Under the pieces are notes generated by a model. It worked only from the letters and a program-made list of their open reading frames with translations. It had not been told where the DNA came from and did not search any database. The translations under genes were made by a program, and so were the position numbers. Of a stretch of 64,000 nt of DNA, positions 24,918 to 33,225 are shown in pieces. Origin of the DNA: JAIEOG01 sp964611895 (GTDB lineage Bacteria > Bdellovibrionota > FAC87 > UBA2466); NCBI GenBank assembly GCA_964611895.1, contig CAZTDN010000014.1:1-64000 (forward strand), written 5' to 3'. Within the stretch, counting starts at the first letter, position 1. Every line of letters starts with the position of its first letter.

Positions 24918-25646
24918 GTGCGAGTTCTCACATTTTTGATCGCCTTGGTTTTGAATCCAACACAAGCTCTACCGGTCTGTGATTTTTTTCCCCTCGCCGG
25001 ACCCGACCCTTACCTCCATTACCCTGGCTATTCTTTGCATTATTTAGGGCATGGCTCAGTGGGGCGGGTTTATCGAGCAGTGGATACGCCGCGCGGGCGC
25101 ACAAAAACAGTGAAAGTTTACGAAGAGTTTGCCGACGCCCCCGCTTTCACAAGCTCACCTAACAGAGACTTCGACTTAAAGATCTTAAAAACTCTGCGTG
25201 CTGACGGGGCAAAAAAACTCACTGCGTTTCATGTCCCCTTGGTAAGACCTGTCGAAGTGGAGATACAACAAGGACCGAATCGGGGCCGAAAACTAAAATC
25301 TCTGGAGTATAACCAAACAGTTGTGGGGAAAACTGTAGCTGATTTTCTTGAAGACCCGAGCGTATCGGAGCCCCAAAAAAAACTAGTGATTGAAAAATAT
25401 ACTAGAAGCATCGAAGCACTAAAAAAAATGTTGCGTCAAAAATACCATGCAAAAGAAGACCCGACCGGTCGAAAAGCCATGATCCAATCCGCAGCCGACA
25501 GCCTCGTCATGCAGCTCCCGATGATATACATGTCCGTCCGCGTCGACGAAGCTGTCGGTTATTTTTCGACTACTTCGGTAGTTAAAGCCGATGGCGTTAT
25601 CGTACATCCCCAAACGCTAGAGCTCTATCTCATAGACGTGCGATAG
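24918..25646 (+). CDS. exported protein-kinase-like protein
   Basis: A 242-residue protein beginning at a GTG with a signal peptide (VLTFLIALVLNPTQALP). Residues 38-68 resemble the kinase glycine loop and lysine strand: YSLHYLGHGSVGRVYRAVD, then TKTVKVY. The C-terminus LELYLIDVR resembles the strand carrying the DFG aspartate. No HRD catalytic loop is seen and there is no C-lobe beyond the end, so it may be a pseudokinase or a minimal kinase related to secreted effector kinases. It would lie in the periplasm or be exported. Nearby is an exported J-domain-like gene. Confidence 0.6.
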   Translation: MRVLTFLIALVLNPTQALPVCDFFPLAGPDPYLHYPGYSLHYLGHGSVGRVYRAVDTPRGRTKTVKVYEEFADAPAFTSSPNRDFDLKILKTLRADGAKKLTAFHVPLVRPVEVEIQQGPNRGRKLKSLEYNQTVVGKTVADFLEDPSVSEPQKKLVIEKYTRSIEALKKMLRQKYHAKEDPTGRKAMIQSAADSLVMQLPMIYMSVRVDEAVGYFSTTSVVKADGVIVHPQTLELYLIDVR

Positions 25647-25652
25647 GAAGAC

Positions 25653-26033
25653 TTACTTTTCAAACAGCTTTTTGATAACACGGCTGTACTTCGGTGAAAA
25701 GAAGGCAAGGTAAACCATTGCGACCACTATGGCGGTCGCCATCGGTATGCCGCTCGGCTCAAGAAACAAGTGCACTAGAAAAATATTCAATACGATCGGA
25801 GCGAGAACCACCAGTGCCAGTGGGACGAAATACCCCGATACGAGCAATGCACCGCACACAATCTCCGTGCCTTTGAGTAGGAAAAAGAAATACTTTGAGG
25901 CCATCAGGCCATTAAAAAAAGTAGCGATGTCCCCCGTCAGAGGCGGTGGTGTCGTAAAGAAAAAGGCGACCCCGCCAAAAAGAAAAAGCGCCCCCAAAAG
26001 CACCCGCACAGCAAATTGGACTTTGTTCTGCAT
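25653..26033 (-). CDS. DoxX-like membrane protein
   Basis: A 126-residue protein with four membrane helices. VRVLLGALFLFGGVAFFF at the start and LKGTEIVCGALLVSGYFVPL in the middle fit the DoxX/DoxD-like family, whose members are associated with redox and quinone-linked processes. The start at 26033 has AGGAAATGGGAGG upstream. It converges with the kinase-like gene and is divergent from the AHSA1 gene. Confidence 0.82.
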   Translation of the reverse strand: MQNKVQFAVRVLLGALFLFGGVAFFFTTPPPLTGDIATFFNGLMASKYFFFLLKGTEIVCGALLVSGYFVPLALVVLAPIVLNIFLVHLFLEPSGIPMATAIVVAMVYLAFFSPKYSRVIKKLFEK

Positions 26034-26174
26034 TGCCCCTCCCATTTCCTCGAGGATTATACCGCAAACACGGACAATCTCACAATAAATCTAATCACTT
26101 ACGTCGAAAGGCGGTTTTCTCTAGACCGACCCCATCCCTTCGTGGATAAATGCCCCCGATTTTGGGAAAATATT

Positions 26175-26690
26175 GTGGAGCGCTTAGAATTGAACTCAGC
26201 AGACAGGGAAATTTTTGTGATCCATCGTTCCTTCTGCGCTTCCCCCGAAAAACTATGGGACCTGTGGACCCAGCCAGAACTTCTGGCTCAATGGCTCCCC
26301 TCAACTGGGTTTAATATGAACTTTATTGAATCGGATATCCGAGTGGGGCACAGCAGTTTTTACCGCATCACCGACGGAGAATTTGTGACCCTGTACGGGC
26401 GATCCTATTACCAGGAACTCTCTCCGCCCCACCACCTCGTCTATACACAGCAGTTTTGCGATGAAAATGGGGCGCCTTCGCGCCATCCTCTCGCACCCAC
26501 TTTCCCCCAAACGCTGCTGACTACCGTTACACTTGCAGCCGAGAATGAGAAAGCCACACGAGTGACTGTGATCTGGGAACCTCAAGGGAAACTTCCCCAA
26601 GAGGAACTGGAAGTCTTTAAGGCGGCTCGGACAGGAATGACCCAGGGCTGGACAGGATCGTTCAATAAACTGGAAGCGATGCTGGGATAG
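26175..26690 (+). CDS. AHSA1-type SRPBCC protein
   Basis: A 171-residue SRPBCC protein of the activator-of-Hsp90-ATPase-like (AHSA1) group: FVIHRSFCASPEKLWDLWTQ followed by PELLAQWLPS, YGRSYYQELSPPHHLVYTQQ, and the terminal GMTQGWTGSFNKLEAML are typical. These proteins bind hydrophobic ligands; the ligand is unknown here. The start is taken as a GTG at 26175 because homologues begin about ten residues before the first strand; longer readings add unrelated sequence. The stop lies three bases before the next gene. Confidence 0.82.
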   Translation: MERLELNSADREIFVIHRSFCASPEKLWDLWTQPELLAQWLPSTGFNMNFIESDIRVGHSSFYRITDGEFVTLYGRSYYQELSPPHHLVYTQQFCDENGAPSRHPLAPTFPQTLLTTVTLAAENEKATRVTVIWEPQGKLPQEELEVFKAARTGMTQGWTGSFNKLEAMLG

Positions 26691-26693
26691 TCC

Positions 26694-27461
26694 ATGAAGA
26701 ACTTACTGCTCCTTCTGATACTCGCCCCTGCAATCCTCTGCGCCGCTTACAACGGGGGAGGCGCCAAGAGTCGAAACTTTTACCACTTGTTAGATGTGCA
26801 CCCAAAGGCGGATCCCCTCCTAATTAAAAAGGCCTTTGAGAAAGCGCGCAGACACTTTCTCCCCTCCAGCAACAACTCGTTCGGAGATTGGGTTCTATGG
26901 GACCACGTTGAATTTGCGGGCAGAATACTGCTCGACCCAGAAAGCAGGGCGATTTACGATGGGTTTTTGGAGCGTCCCACTGATGGCAGAAACAGGGGAC
27001 GCATCACGCATACCGCTGAGAGACACCGCGCTCTAATTGAGTATATTCTCAGTGAACTAAGTGTTTCCCCGGAACCCTCTAGACACAAACTACTCCTAAG
27101 TGACATCCGATTTTTAGCCGAAACTTCCGGCATCCTCAAACCCGACTACGAGCAAAAAGTCGCCACGAAAGATCGTTTATTTAGCTTTATCAAACGCAAC
27201 CGGTTGCATCGGCCGTTGAGCAAAGAGCGGTACCGAGCAATGGAACTTCAGGTAGAGAGCTCTATTGCTCGACGGGATGCGTTTGCAAAAGAACTAAAAA
27301 CAGCCACGGATCCGCAAAGACAAGAATTTCTCTTGCTCAACTCCATACGCGAAGATGAGTTTCTGACCAATGCACTGCCCTGGATACGATTGGGATTCGA
27401 ACTATACTCCACGCCGGCCCCTAAGGACTGCTCCGGATTTACCCTGCTTAATGCGGGCTAA
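26694..27461 (+). CDS. exported J-domain-like protein lacking HPD
   Basis: A 255-residue protein with a signal peptide (MKNLLLLLILAPAILCA). Residues 28-95 resemble a DnaJ J-domain: NFYHLLDVHPKADPLLIKKA then FEKARRHFLP, and LLDPESRAIYDGFLE. The HPD motif that stimulates Hsp70 is absent (RHFLPSS at that place). The rest is helical and not recognised. An exported J-like fold cannot meet cytosolic DnaK of its own cell, so a structural role or action on another cell is possible. Follows the AHSA1 gene by three bases. Confidence 0.65.
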   Translation: MKNLLLLLILAPAILCAAYNGGGAKSRNFYHLLDVHPKADPLLIKKAFEKARRHFLPSSNNSFGDWVLWDHVEFAGRILLDPESRAIYDGFLERPTDGRNRGRITHTAERHRALIEYILSELSVSPEPSRHKLLLSDIRFLAETSGILKPDYEQKVATKDRLFSFIKRNRLHRPLSKERYRAMELQVESSIARRDAFAKELKTATDPQRQEFLLLNSIREDEFLTNALPWIRLGFELYSTPAPKDCSGFTLLNAG

Positions 27462-27879
27462 CGGGACGCACCGCTTGGCGAAGTTTTTCCAATACACCCG
27501 GTGTGAACAAGTATCGATAACGAGTCCCTTCGTTCAACACTATCGCGATTTCTGGGGCAATAATCCGAAGCAGTACGTGGGCTTGCAAAACTAAATAATT
27601 AAACGTCTTGTCGTCGGCCCAGGTTTTCAGTTTTTCCAGTCTATCAAAAACCGGAATAGCGCGCTGTTCTTCATGCTTTAGATATAGCGGAAAAAACCTC
27701 TCCGATGGTTGCAGACGCTCCCACTCGCCGGGTTTTTTGTCTGCACGCAATGCAGGAATAAAAACGGGTGCATTCAAAAAAGCATCGTAAAAGAGGTTGG
27801 CATGGGCTGGGTTGGCCTGAGCGGCGAGAAGTGCCTCTTCTACCTCGGTTAATTCCGGTGGTGTGGACTGGGTACTCAT
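27448..27879 (-). CDS. SseB-family protein
   Basis: A 143-residue protein with the SseB N-terminal domain pattern: NPAHANLFYDAFLNAPVFIP, then FFPLYLKHEEQRAIPVFDRL and an IVLNEGTRYRYLFTPGVLEK tail. SseB-like proteins occur widely in bacteria, mostly with unknown function (sulfurtransferase-linked serine sensitivity enhancer). Its 3' end overlaps that of the convergent J-domain-like gene by 14 bases. Confidence 0.8.
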   Translation of the reverse strand: MSTQSTPPELTEVEEALLAAQANPAHANLFYDAFLNAPVFIPALRADKKPGEWERLQPSERFFPLYLKHEEQRAIPVFDRLEKLKTWADDKTFNYLVLQAHVLLRIIAPEIAIVLNEGTRYRYLFTPGVLEKLRQAVRPVSPH

Positions 27880-27940
27880 GCCACATACCTACCACTACAC
27901 CTTTTGATTTTGCCACCAACAAATGTTAATCCCTGGGACC

Positions 27941-28585
27941 ATGCAGTCGATCAAGCCCCACCTCAGAAATAAAAAACACGTCATCTGGGACTGGAACGGT
28001 ACGCTCCTGGACGATGTCGACATGGTGGTATCTGCCATAGGCAAAGTGCTCCAAGCGCACAATCTCCCGGTCACCACTCGAGAAAATTACGCGGAGGTGT
28101 TTTGTTTTCCGGTGTCTGAGTATTATCGACGACTAGGATTTGATTTTGAAAAAACACCCTTCGAAACCGTTTCAAATACATTTGTCGATGAGTACATGCA
28201 GAACATTCTCAATTGCCGGCTGCATCATGGTGTCGTGGAACTATTGAGTGAGCTTTCTTCCGCTGGCATCACACAATCTGTCCTGTCCGCAGCACACGAA
28301 GAGTCCCTCCACAGACACCTTGCACATTTTGAAATCTGCCATTTCTTCGAACGCGTATACGCACTCTCGGATCACCATGCCGTGGGAAAGAGCGAGCGGG
28401 GCCGAGAGCTCATCGCAGACAGTGGCCACTCATTGACCGACACCGTCTTGATTGGAGATACAGATCATGATTTGGAGGTGGGAAAGGCTCTGGGTATTGA
28501 TGTCATCCTACTGGGAGATGGGCACCAATCTTACGAAAGACTCTCCCGAATCCATCACACAGTAATACGAGATCGACACCGGTAG
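27941..28585 (+). CDS. HAD-family hydrolase
   Basis: A 214-residue haloacid dehalogenase-like phosphatase. Motif I is VIWDWNGTLLDD with the nucleophile aspartate, motif II lies in SVLSAAHEE, and motif IV is VLIGDTDHDLEVGKALGID. It resembles phosphoglycolate phosphatase-type enzymes; substrate unknown. The ATG at 27941 is preferred to one six codons upstream on spacing. Its 3' end overlaps the convergent DTW gene by 31 bases. Confidence 0.88.
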   Translation: MQSIKPHLRNKKHVIWDWNGTLLDDVDMVVSAIGKVLQAHNLPVTTRENYAEVFCFPVSEYYRRLGFDFEKTPFETVSNTFVDEYMQNILNCRLHHGVVELLSELSSAGITQSVLSAAHEESLHRHLAHFEICHFFERVYALSDHHAVGKSERGRELIADSGHSLTDTVLIGDTDHDLEVGKALGIDVILLGDGHQSYERLSRIHHTVIRDRHR

Positions 28586-29232
28586 TAGCTCAACTGCTTT
28601 TGAACCATCCATTCAAAGGCGCAAAGTAGGTTATCGTGACTTCGATCCGAATGGTTGCAGAATCTGTCGATAATATAATGCGTGGCCTCTATCGTAGAAT
28701 AGCACTGTGCCTTTGGCTGCTGGCGGACTTGGAAACGGGAGACCTTTTCTGGCACAAATCGAATCAAGGTCGCTTTCCCTAGATTAGGGCTCAATCGCCT
28801 CATTCGACGCGCCTGGCTCCAAGTCCCATCAATCAAAAAGATGACTGGCTGGCGCCCCGCAGGGAAAAATGCGCGTCTTTCCAGAGGGGTCAAAGCTCCG
28901 ATATCCCTAGCTTGAGGAGAAGGGTATAAAACCATGCAGAAATTGCGCGGATCCTCTAAGAGGGCATTCACTCTAGGATTTTTGCTGAAGTCGACCCCCT
29001 CAATAAGCTCCGAGTTTTCAAGAAACAAATGAGTCATCCGGCCGGTAGCTACCGCTCTTTTGGCTTCTTCGTGATGCATGAGAATCACGAACTTAATCGG
29101 AGGGGTAAACGGTTTAACATGCCCGCAATAGCATTCGGATTGTGCCTTACGGCACCTGCGACACACTGCCCTGGGGTGTTTCCGGCGGGCTTCCCGCTCT
29201 GCGCGCGCGCGTCTGTACTCGTCGACTGTCAC
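28555..29232 (-). CDS. DTW-domain protein, probable tRNA-uridine aminocarboxypropyltransferase
   Basis: A 225-residue DTW-domain protein. The N-terminal zinc motif CRRCRKAQSECYC and the signature IFLIDGTWSQARRMRRLSPN are clear, followed by ATHYIIDRF. Family members (TapT and TuaA) transfer the aminocarboxypropyl group of S-adenosylmethionine to tRNA uridine (acp3U). It is monocistronic. Confidence 0.88.
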   Translation of the reverse strand: MTVDEYRRARAEREARRKHPRAVCRRCRKAQSECYCGHVKPFTPPIKFVILMHHEEAKRAVATGRMTHLFLENSELIEGVDFSKNPRVNALLEDPRNFCMVLYPSPQARDIGALTPLERRAFFPAGRQPVIFLIDGTWSQARRMRRLSPNLGKATLIRFVPEKVSRFQVRQQPKAQCYSTIEATHYIIDRFCNHSDRSHDNLLCAFEWMVQKQLSYYRCRSRITV

Positions 29233-29280
29233 CTAGTTAAAGATACCAGTCCAAAACGGATTCTGCTATGAACTGCCTCG

Positions 29281-29793
29281 ATGCCATCCGAAGTTTGTAC
29301 GATTTGCCAGAAGCCCAAAGCACAGTCCCTCTGTGGCCTGTGCGAAAAACCAGTTTGCAAAAACTGTCGCGAAAAGATGGGAGAAAACTACTTTTCGTTT
29401 CTCACCCCTGTTCCTACTGCACTGACACACGCGGTGTATTGTGGGCGTTGCTATGATGACAAAGTCGCTTACGCCCGACAGGAGTATGATCTCCAAATGG
29501 AAAAAGCGCGCGATGTGTTTGTCTATTACAAGGGCCAGGGCGAAGAAACCCGTCTATTCAAGCGAAATGAGGACCCATTGAAAGTGAGCGATCTTACTGA
29601 CCGCTCCGAAGTGGTCATGCGATTGGCATTTCAAGCAGTCCAGAACGGTTTCAACACTCTGGTGGACGTCGAAGTGAAATCTGAAAAAGTCCGCTCAGGC
29701 GCTTATCAAACTACCAAATGGTCTGGGGTGGGAACTCCAACAAACGCAGATGCGGAGAAAATTTACCGTAGAGATGGGAAACCCAAACGCTAA
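29281..29793 (+). CDS. zinc-finger protein with YbjQ-like C-terminus
   Basis: A 170-residue protein. Four CxxC pairs at residues 6-9, 18-21, 26-29 and 54-57 suggest a cross-brace zinc finger of FYVE/RING-like layout binding two metals. The C-terminal half (VVMRLAFQAVQNGFNTLVDV, SGAYQTTKWSGVGTPTNAD) resembles the YbjQ/heavy-metal-binding fold. Function unknown. The stop overlaps the next start (TAATG), so it is coupled to the DUF1415 gene. Confidence 0.68.
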   Translation: MPSEVCTICQKPKAQSLCGLCEKPVCKNCREKMGENYFSFLTPVPTALTHAVYCGRCYDDKVAYARQEYDLQMEKARDVFVYYKGQGEETRLFKRNEDPLKVSDLTDRSEVVMRLAFQAVQNGFNTLVDVEVKSEKVRSGAYQTTKWSGVGTPTNADAEKIYRRDGKPKR

Positions 29794-30350
29794 TGCATCA
29801 CCCTGCCGTTTCAGACACGCGTCACTGGGTTTCATCTTTCGTCATTGGGTTGGGATTGTGCCCTTTTGCCAAGAGCGTTTTTGACTCGGATAGAGTGCGT
29901 TATGCGCTGTGTGAAAGCGCTCTTCCGAGCGACCTGCTCACTCAGCTCGGCAGTGAACTCCAAACCCTGCTTCGTTCACCGCGCAGTGTGGTGGAGACAA
30001 CTCTGCTAATCGCCCCTAACACACTCACAAACTTCCGTGACTTCAATGACTTTACTGGAATCGCAGAGAAACTAGTCCAAGATCTTGGCCTGCGGGGCAC
30101 GATTCAAATCGTCGGATTTCACCCACACTACGTTTTTGCGCAATCCGCGGAGGAAGCGCCTGAAAACTACACAAACCGCTCTCCGCACCCAACCCTCCAT
30201 TTGCTGCGGGAAGAAAGCATTTCTGAGGTGGCCCACTCCCCAGAGGCTTTGCTCAATATCCCGGAGCGAAATATTCAACTTCTACGAAGCATGGGAGTTC
30301 AAGAAATCTTGGACAGGTTGCAAAAAACGGCTATCCCCGAAAAAGACTAA
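29793..30350 (+). CDS. DUF1415 family protein
   Basis: A 185-residue protein matching DUF1415: WVSSFVIGLGLCPFAKSVFD at the N-terminus, VVETTLLIAPNTLTNFRDFN, IVGFHPHYVFAQ and the NRSPHPTLHLLREESIS segment, all conserved. The family function is not established. It is translationally coupled to the zinc-finger gene upstream. Confidence 0.92.
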   Translation: MHHPAVSDTRHWVSSFVIGLGLCPFAKSVFDSDRVRYALCESALPSDLLTQLGSELQTLLRSPRSVVETTLLIAPNTLTNFRDFNDFTGIAEKLVQDLGLRGTIQIVGFHPHYVFAQSAEEAPENYTNRSPHPTLHLLREESISEVAHSPEALLNIPERNIQLLRSMGVQEILDRLQKTAIPEKD

Positions 30351-30359
30351 CGACAACCT

Positions 30360-30836
30360 CTACCAAACGCGCACAATCTCGTACTCTCGCGCCACTTGAG
30401 TGCGCACCTCAACTTCATCCCCGATTCTTTTCCCCATTAAACCCTCACCTAAGGGAGACTCTGGGGTAGTCACTTGAATTTTCCTCCCTTCAAATACCGT
30501 GCTTCGGCCGCCCCCCTTGGGCATCAATAGGCAAAAGAGCGTTTTGGCATCGGTTTGAAGCTCCACCAGAGCGGTGATTGAAATAGACGATGTCTGCCCA
30601 AACGACTGCATGGGCAAAGCGCGGTACAGTTTTAGCAGTTGTTCCATCTCCTGAACGCGACCTGCCTGAGCTCCCGCCAGATACGAAGCTTCTAGTCCGC
30701 GTGTATCGTACTGATCTTCGGCTTTGCTCTCCGTGTGCGTGGCTGCATCTTTTGCCGCCAGGGCCGACTGCACGAGCATGGCTAAATCGTGCTCCATCTG
30801 CGAGATGAGCTGCTGTAAGATGGCCTGCTTGTCCAA
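30360..30836 (-). CDS. GreA/GreB-like transcription factor
   Basis: A 158-residue protein with a coiled-coil N-terminal half (EASYLAGAQAGRVQEMEQLL) and a C-terminal FKBP-like domain with TTPESPLGEGLMGKRIGDEV, the GreA/GreB C-terminal signature. Classic Gre factors need two acidic residues at the coiled-coil tip for RNA cleavage; here the region reads ESKAEDQYDTRG, so activity is uncertain. Related proteins (Rnk, GfH1) can instead inhibit. It starts four bases downstream of the DUF421 stop. Confidence 0.82.
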   Translation of the reverse strand: MDKQAILQQLISQMEHDLAMLVQSALAAKDAATHTESKAEDQYDTRGLEASYLAGAQAGRVQEMEQLLKLYRALPMQSFGQTSSISITALVELQTDAKTLFCLLMPKGGGRSTVFEGRKIQVTTPESPLGEGLMGKRIGDEVEVRTQVAREYEIVRVW

Positions 30837-30839
30837 GTG

Positions 30840-31325
30840 CTACCTCTTAATCACGGTGATTTTACCGTCCCCCTCAATACGCACTTTTTTCACCTGCATG
30901 AGATTCTCCACCCCATCCGCATGAAGAGCGCTCCAAAGCTCTTCCTCCGTTATGAGCTCTTTGCGCATATTACGGCGGAGTATTTTTCCATGTTTTACAA
31001 GTAGCATCGGTGCGGGGTGGGCAATCCACTCCAAACTCTTAAAATGGAAGGACAGCCAATCCACCACAAAACTCCAAAACAAGATAACTGTTACCAACAG
31101 CAAGCCGTCGGTGATGGTGGTGTAGGAACCCGCCATGGCGTTTTGGGAGGCGTCGGCAAGTAAGACCACCACCAACAAATCAGACAGGCTCCCCGTCCCC
31201 GCCTCTCTTCGCAGAAAGAAGCGAGACAAAGCCAGTAAACCTATATACATTACCGTTCCTCGGACGAAAGTTTCCACTACGGGTACTTCTACCGAGAACA
31301 AACGATGCAAGAGCGCACTATTCAT
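30840..31325 (-). CDS. DUF421 (YetF-like) membrane protein
   Basis: A 161-residue protein of the DUF421/YetF group: three N-terminal helices (GTVMYIGLLALSRFFLRREA, GSLSDLLVVVLLADASQNAM) and a soluble C-terminal domain (PMLLVKHGKILRRNMRKELI). These proteins are inner-membrane proteins of unclear role, linked with stress and spore formation in some species. The ATG at 31325 is preferred to one at 31436, which would overlap the dihydrouridine synthase gene. It is in an operon with the Gre-like gene. Confidence 0.88.
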   Translation of the reverse strand: MNSALLHRLFSVEVPVVETFVRGTVMYIGLLALSRFFLRREAGTGSLSDLLVVVLLADASQNAMAGSYTTITDGLLLVTVILFWSFVVDWLSFHFKSLEWIAHPAPMLLVKHGKILRRNMRKELITEEELWSALHADGVENLMQVKKVRIEGDGKITVIKR

Positions 31326-31374
31326 GTAGTGGAAGATACCCGCTACTTTTTCAGCTGAAAAGTAGATAGGCACG

Positions 31375-32424
31375 ATGGAACGGTTTGAAAAATTGGGGGT
31401 GCGGTTCCCTTTTTTCGTGGCACCTATGGTGGGCATCTCACACGTGGCGTTTCGTGAGCTGGTGCGACATTACACGCCCCCTAGCCTGTCGCCCCTACTT
31501 TTCACCGAAATGATTTCCAGTCGGCGCCTGCCCAGTGAACATTTGGATCAGGCTCAACACCTGCGGACCAGCATAGGAGAAACAGGTTTAATTCCCCAGC
31601 TGCTGTGCAATGAAGAAACCTACATTGCACAGTCCTTTGAAAAACTACAGCCTCTCCACCCCTGGGGCTACGATATCAACATGGGCTGTCCCGCGTCCCA
31701 AACGCTCAAGCACAACTGGGGCGTGCAGCTTATGCACGATAAACACAAAGCTGCAGACATTGTCCGGATCGCAAAAAAGTATGCCCACAAGCCGGTGAGC
31801 GTAAAACTGCGTGCCGCAATCGGCCGACACCACAATGAAGACTATTTGAACGATTTCACGGCGGCGCTGGAAGACGCAGGAGCCGACTGGCTGACGGTTC
31901 ATTGCAGAACACAGGATCAGGGACACAACGGGTATGCCAACTGGCAAATCATCCAAAGACTCGCCACACGACGTAAGATACCCATTGTGGCGAATGGCGA
32001 TATTCACACCTGGCAGGACGCGCTCACCGTACGACGAGAGCACGGCGCCGATGGAGTGATGATCGCTCGTGCGGCCACAGCCCGTCCCTGGATTCTTTGG
32101 CAAATCGCGTATCGGCTGGGGCACACGGAAAAGCCCTCAGGGACGACACGCGAGACTCCGCCGTTCACCCCCGAAGAAGAGGGCCAGGAATATTTTGCCG
32201 CGGTACTGCGACTGTCTTGCTTAATGCAAGATCATTACGGCGATAACCCTCAAACCTTAAAACAGTTTTTCTTTTTCCTTACTCTCAGCAGCCGGTGGTT
32301 GTTTTTTGGACACGAGTTTCTCACTAAGGCGAAACGCGCTCAAAGTTTTTACCAGCTAAGAGACTTCGTAAACGAATACCGCGAAAATACTTCTCAAAAA
32401 ATGGTCGCCCACGCTCGAACTTAG
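31375..32424 (+). CDS. dus: tRNA-dihydrouridine synthase
   Basis: A 349-residue FMN-dependent enzyme that reduces uridine in tRNA D-loops. FFVAPMVGISHVAFRELVRH, the catalytic loop YDINMGCPASQTLKHNWGVQ with its cysteine, the ADWLTVHCRTQDQGHNGYAN segment, and VANGDIHTWQDAL with GADGVMIARAAT for FMN binding are all present. The exact subfamily (DusA/B/C) cannot be assigned. The last 101 bases overlap a gene on the opposite strand. Confidence 0.92.
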   Translation: MERFEKLGVRFPFFVAPMVGISHVAFRELVRHYTPPSLSPLLFTEMISSRRLPSEHLDQAQHLRTSIGETGLIPQLLCNEETYIAQSFEKLQPLHPWGYDINMGCPASQTLKHNWGVQLMHDKHKAADIVRIAKKYAHKPVSVKLRAAIGRHHNEDYLNDFTAALEDAGADWLTVHCRTQDQGHNGYANWQIIQRLATRRKIPIVANGDIHTWQDALTVRREHGADGVMIARAATARPWILWQIAYRLGHTEKPSGTTRETPPFTPEEEGQEYFAAVLRLSCLMQDHYGDNPQTLKQFFFFLTLSSRWLFFGHEFLTKAKRAQSFYQLRDFVNEYRENTSQKMVAHART

Positions 32425-32827
32425 ACTGCCATTCGAACAAAGCCATTCCAGAAACTAAACCCAACACCACCCACAGCGAGCTTGGTTGCAAGGTCGCGGC
32501 AGACACTAAAGCTGGGCCGGGACAATAACCTGCGATTCCCCAACCTACTCCGAACAGAGCCGCGCCTAACAGTAACCGTGCATCTACTCGTTTTGCTGTC
32601 GGCAAGTGAAACTGGCCATCCAAAACAGGACGAGATCGAGTGCCGATTAAACTATAAACCAGGGAGTAGACAGCAACAGCCCCCGCCATTACGAACGCCA
32701 AACTAGGGTCCCATGCGTCACCTACTCTCAAAAACCCCAAGACTTTTTCGGGGTTGGTCATCCCAGAGACCCCCAAGCCGAGCGCAAATACAAAAGCGCA
32801 AATAAATGCTGTAATGTTTAACATCAT
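32324..32827 (-). CDS. YeeE/YedE-type sulfur transporter half (DUF6691)
   Basis: A 167-residue membrane protein (four or five helices) with ALGLGVSGMTNPEKVLGFLR and FGVGWGIAGYCPGPALVSAA, the DUF6691 half of two-gene YeeE/YedE transporters that import thiosulfate or related sulfur compounds; the cysteine in GYCPGP is conserved. It overlaps the start of its partner by four bases. Its 3' end overlaps the dihydrouridine synthase gene antisense by 101 bases. Confidence 0.88.
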   Translation of the reverse strand: MMLNITAFICAFVFALGLGVSGMTNPEKVLGFLRVGDAWDPSLAFVMAGAVAVYSLVYSLIGTRSRPVLDGQFHLPTAKRVDARLLLGAALFGVGWGIAGYCPGPALVSAATLQPSSLWVVLGLVSGMALFEWQSKFERGRPFFEKYFRGIRLRSLLAGKNFERVSP

Positions 32828-33210
32828 AAAATCCCCACCGTGATCATCGCCACCACGATGAAAGTGATGGTCGCCAAAACAGACCGAAGTGAAAGTCTCC
32901 CCACTCCACAGACTCCATGGCCACTAGTACAACCACTCCCCAAGCGAGTACCGTACCCAACCAATAACCCCGCCAGGACTAATACGCCGGGAGAACGAAG
33001 CGAAATTCCGCCAAGTGCCTGAGGATAAAACAGACCCAGGACCACTCCCCCACTTAACAGACCAAAAACGAAACTCAGACGCCAGGAACGCCCTGTGGGG
33101 TGGAACAGACCACCCATAATCCCGCTAACGCCTAAAATCCGTCCATTGAACGCCAGCATCCCTGCTGCCGCGCACCCAACCAGAACTCCGCCTACTAACG
33201 CCTGAAGCAT
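32824..33210 (-). CDS. YeeE/YedE family sulfur transporter half
   Basis: A 128-residue membrane protein: MLAFNGRILGVSGIMGGLFH and GYGTRLGSGCTSGHGVCGVG, the latter the cysteine-containing signature of YeeE/YedE transporters. With the overlapping downstream half it would form one transporter. In many bacteria such pairs neighbour persulfide dioxygenases; here the MBL gene at 13.3 kb could be the functional partner. Confidence 0.9.
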   Translation of the reverse strand: MLQALVGGVLVGCAAAGMLAFNGRILGVSGIMGGLFHPTGRSWRLSFVFGLLSGGVVLGLFYPQALGGISLRSPGVLVLAGLLVGYGTRLGSGCTSGHGVCGVGRLSLRSVLATITFIVVAMITVGIL

Positions 33211-33225
33211 GCGACCCCTCCGAGG

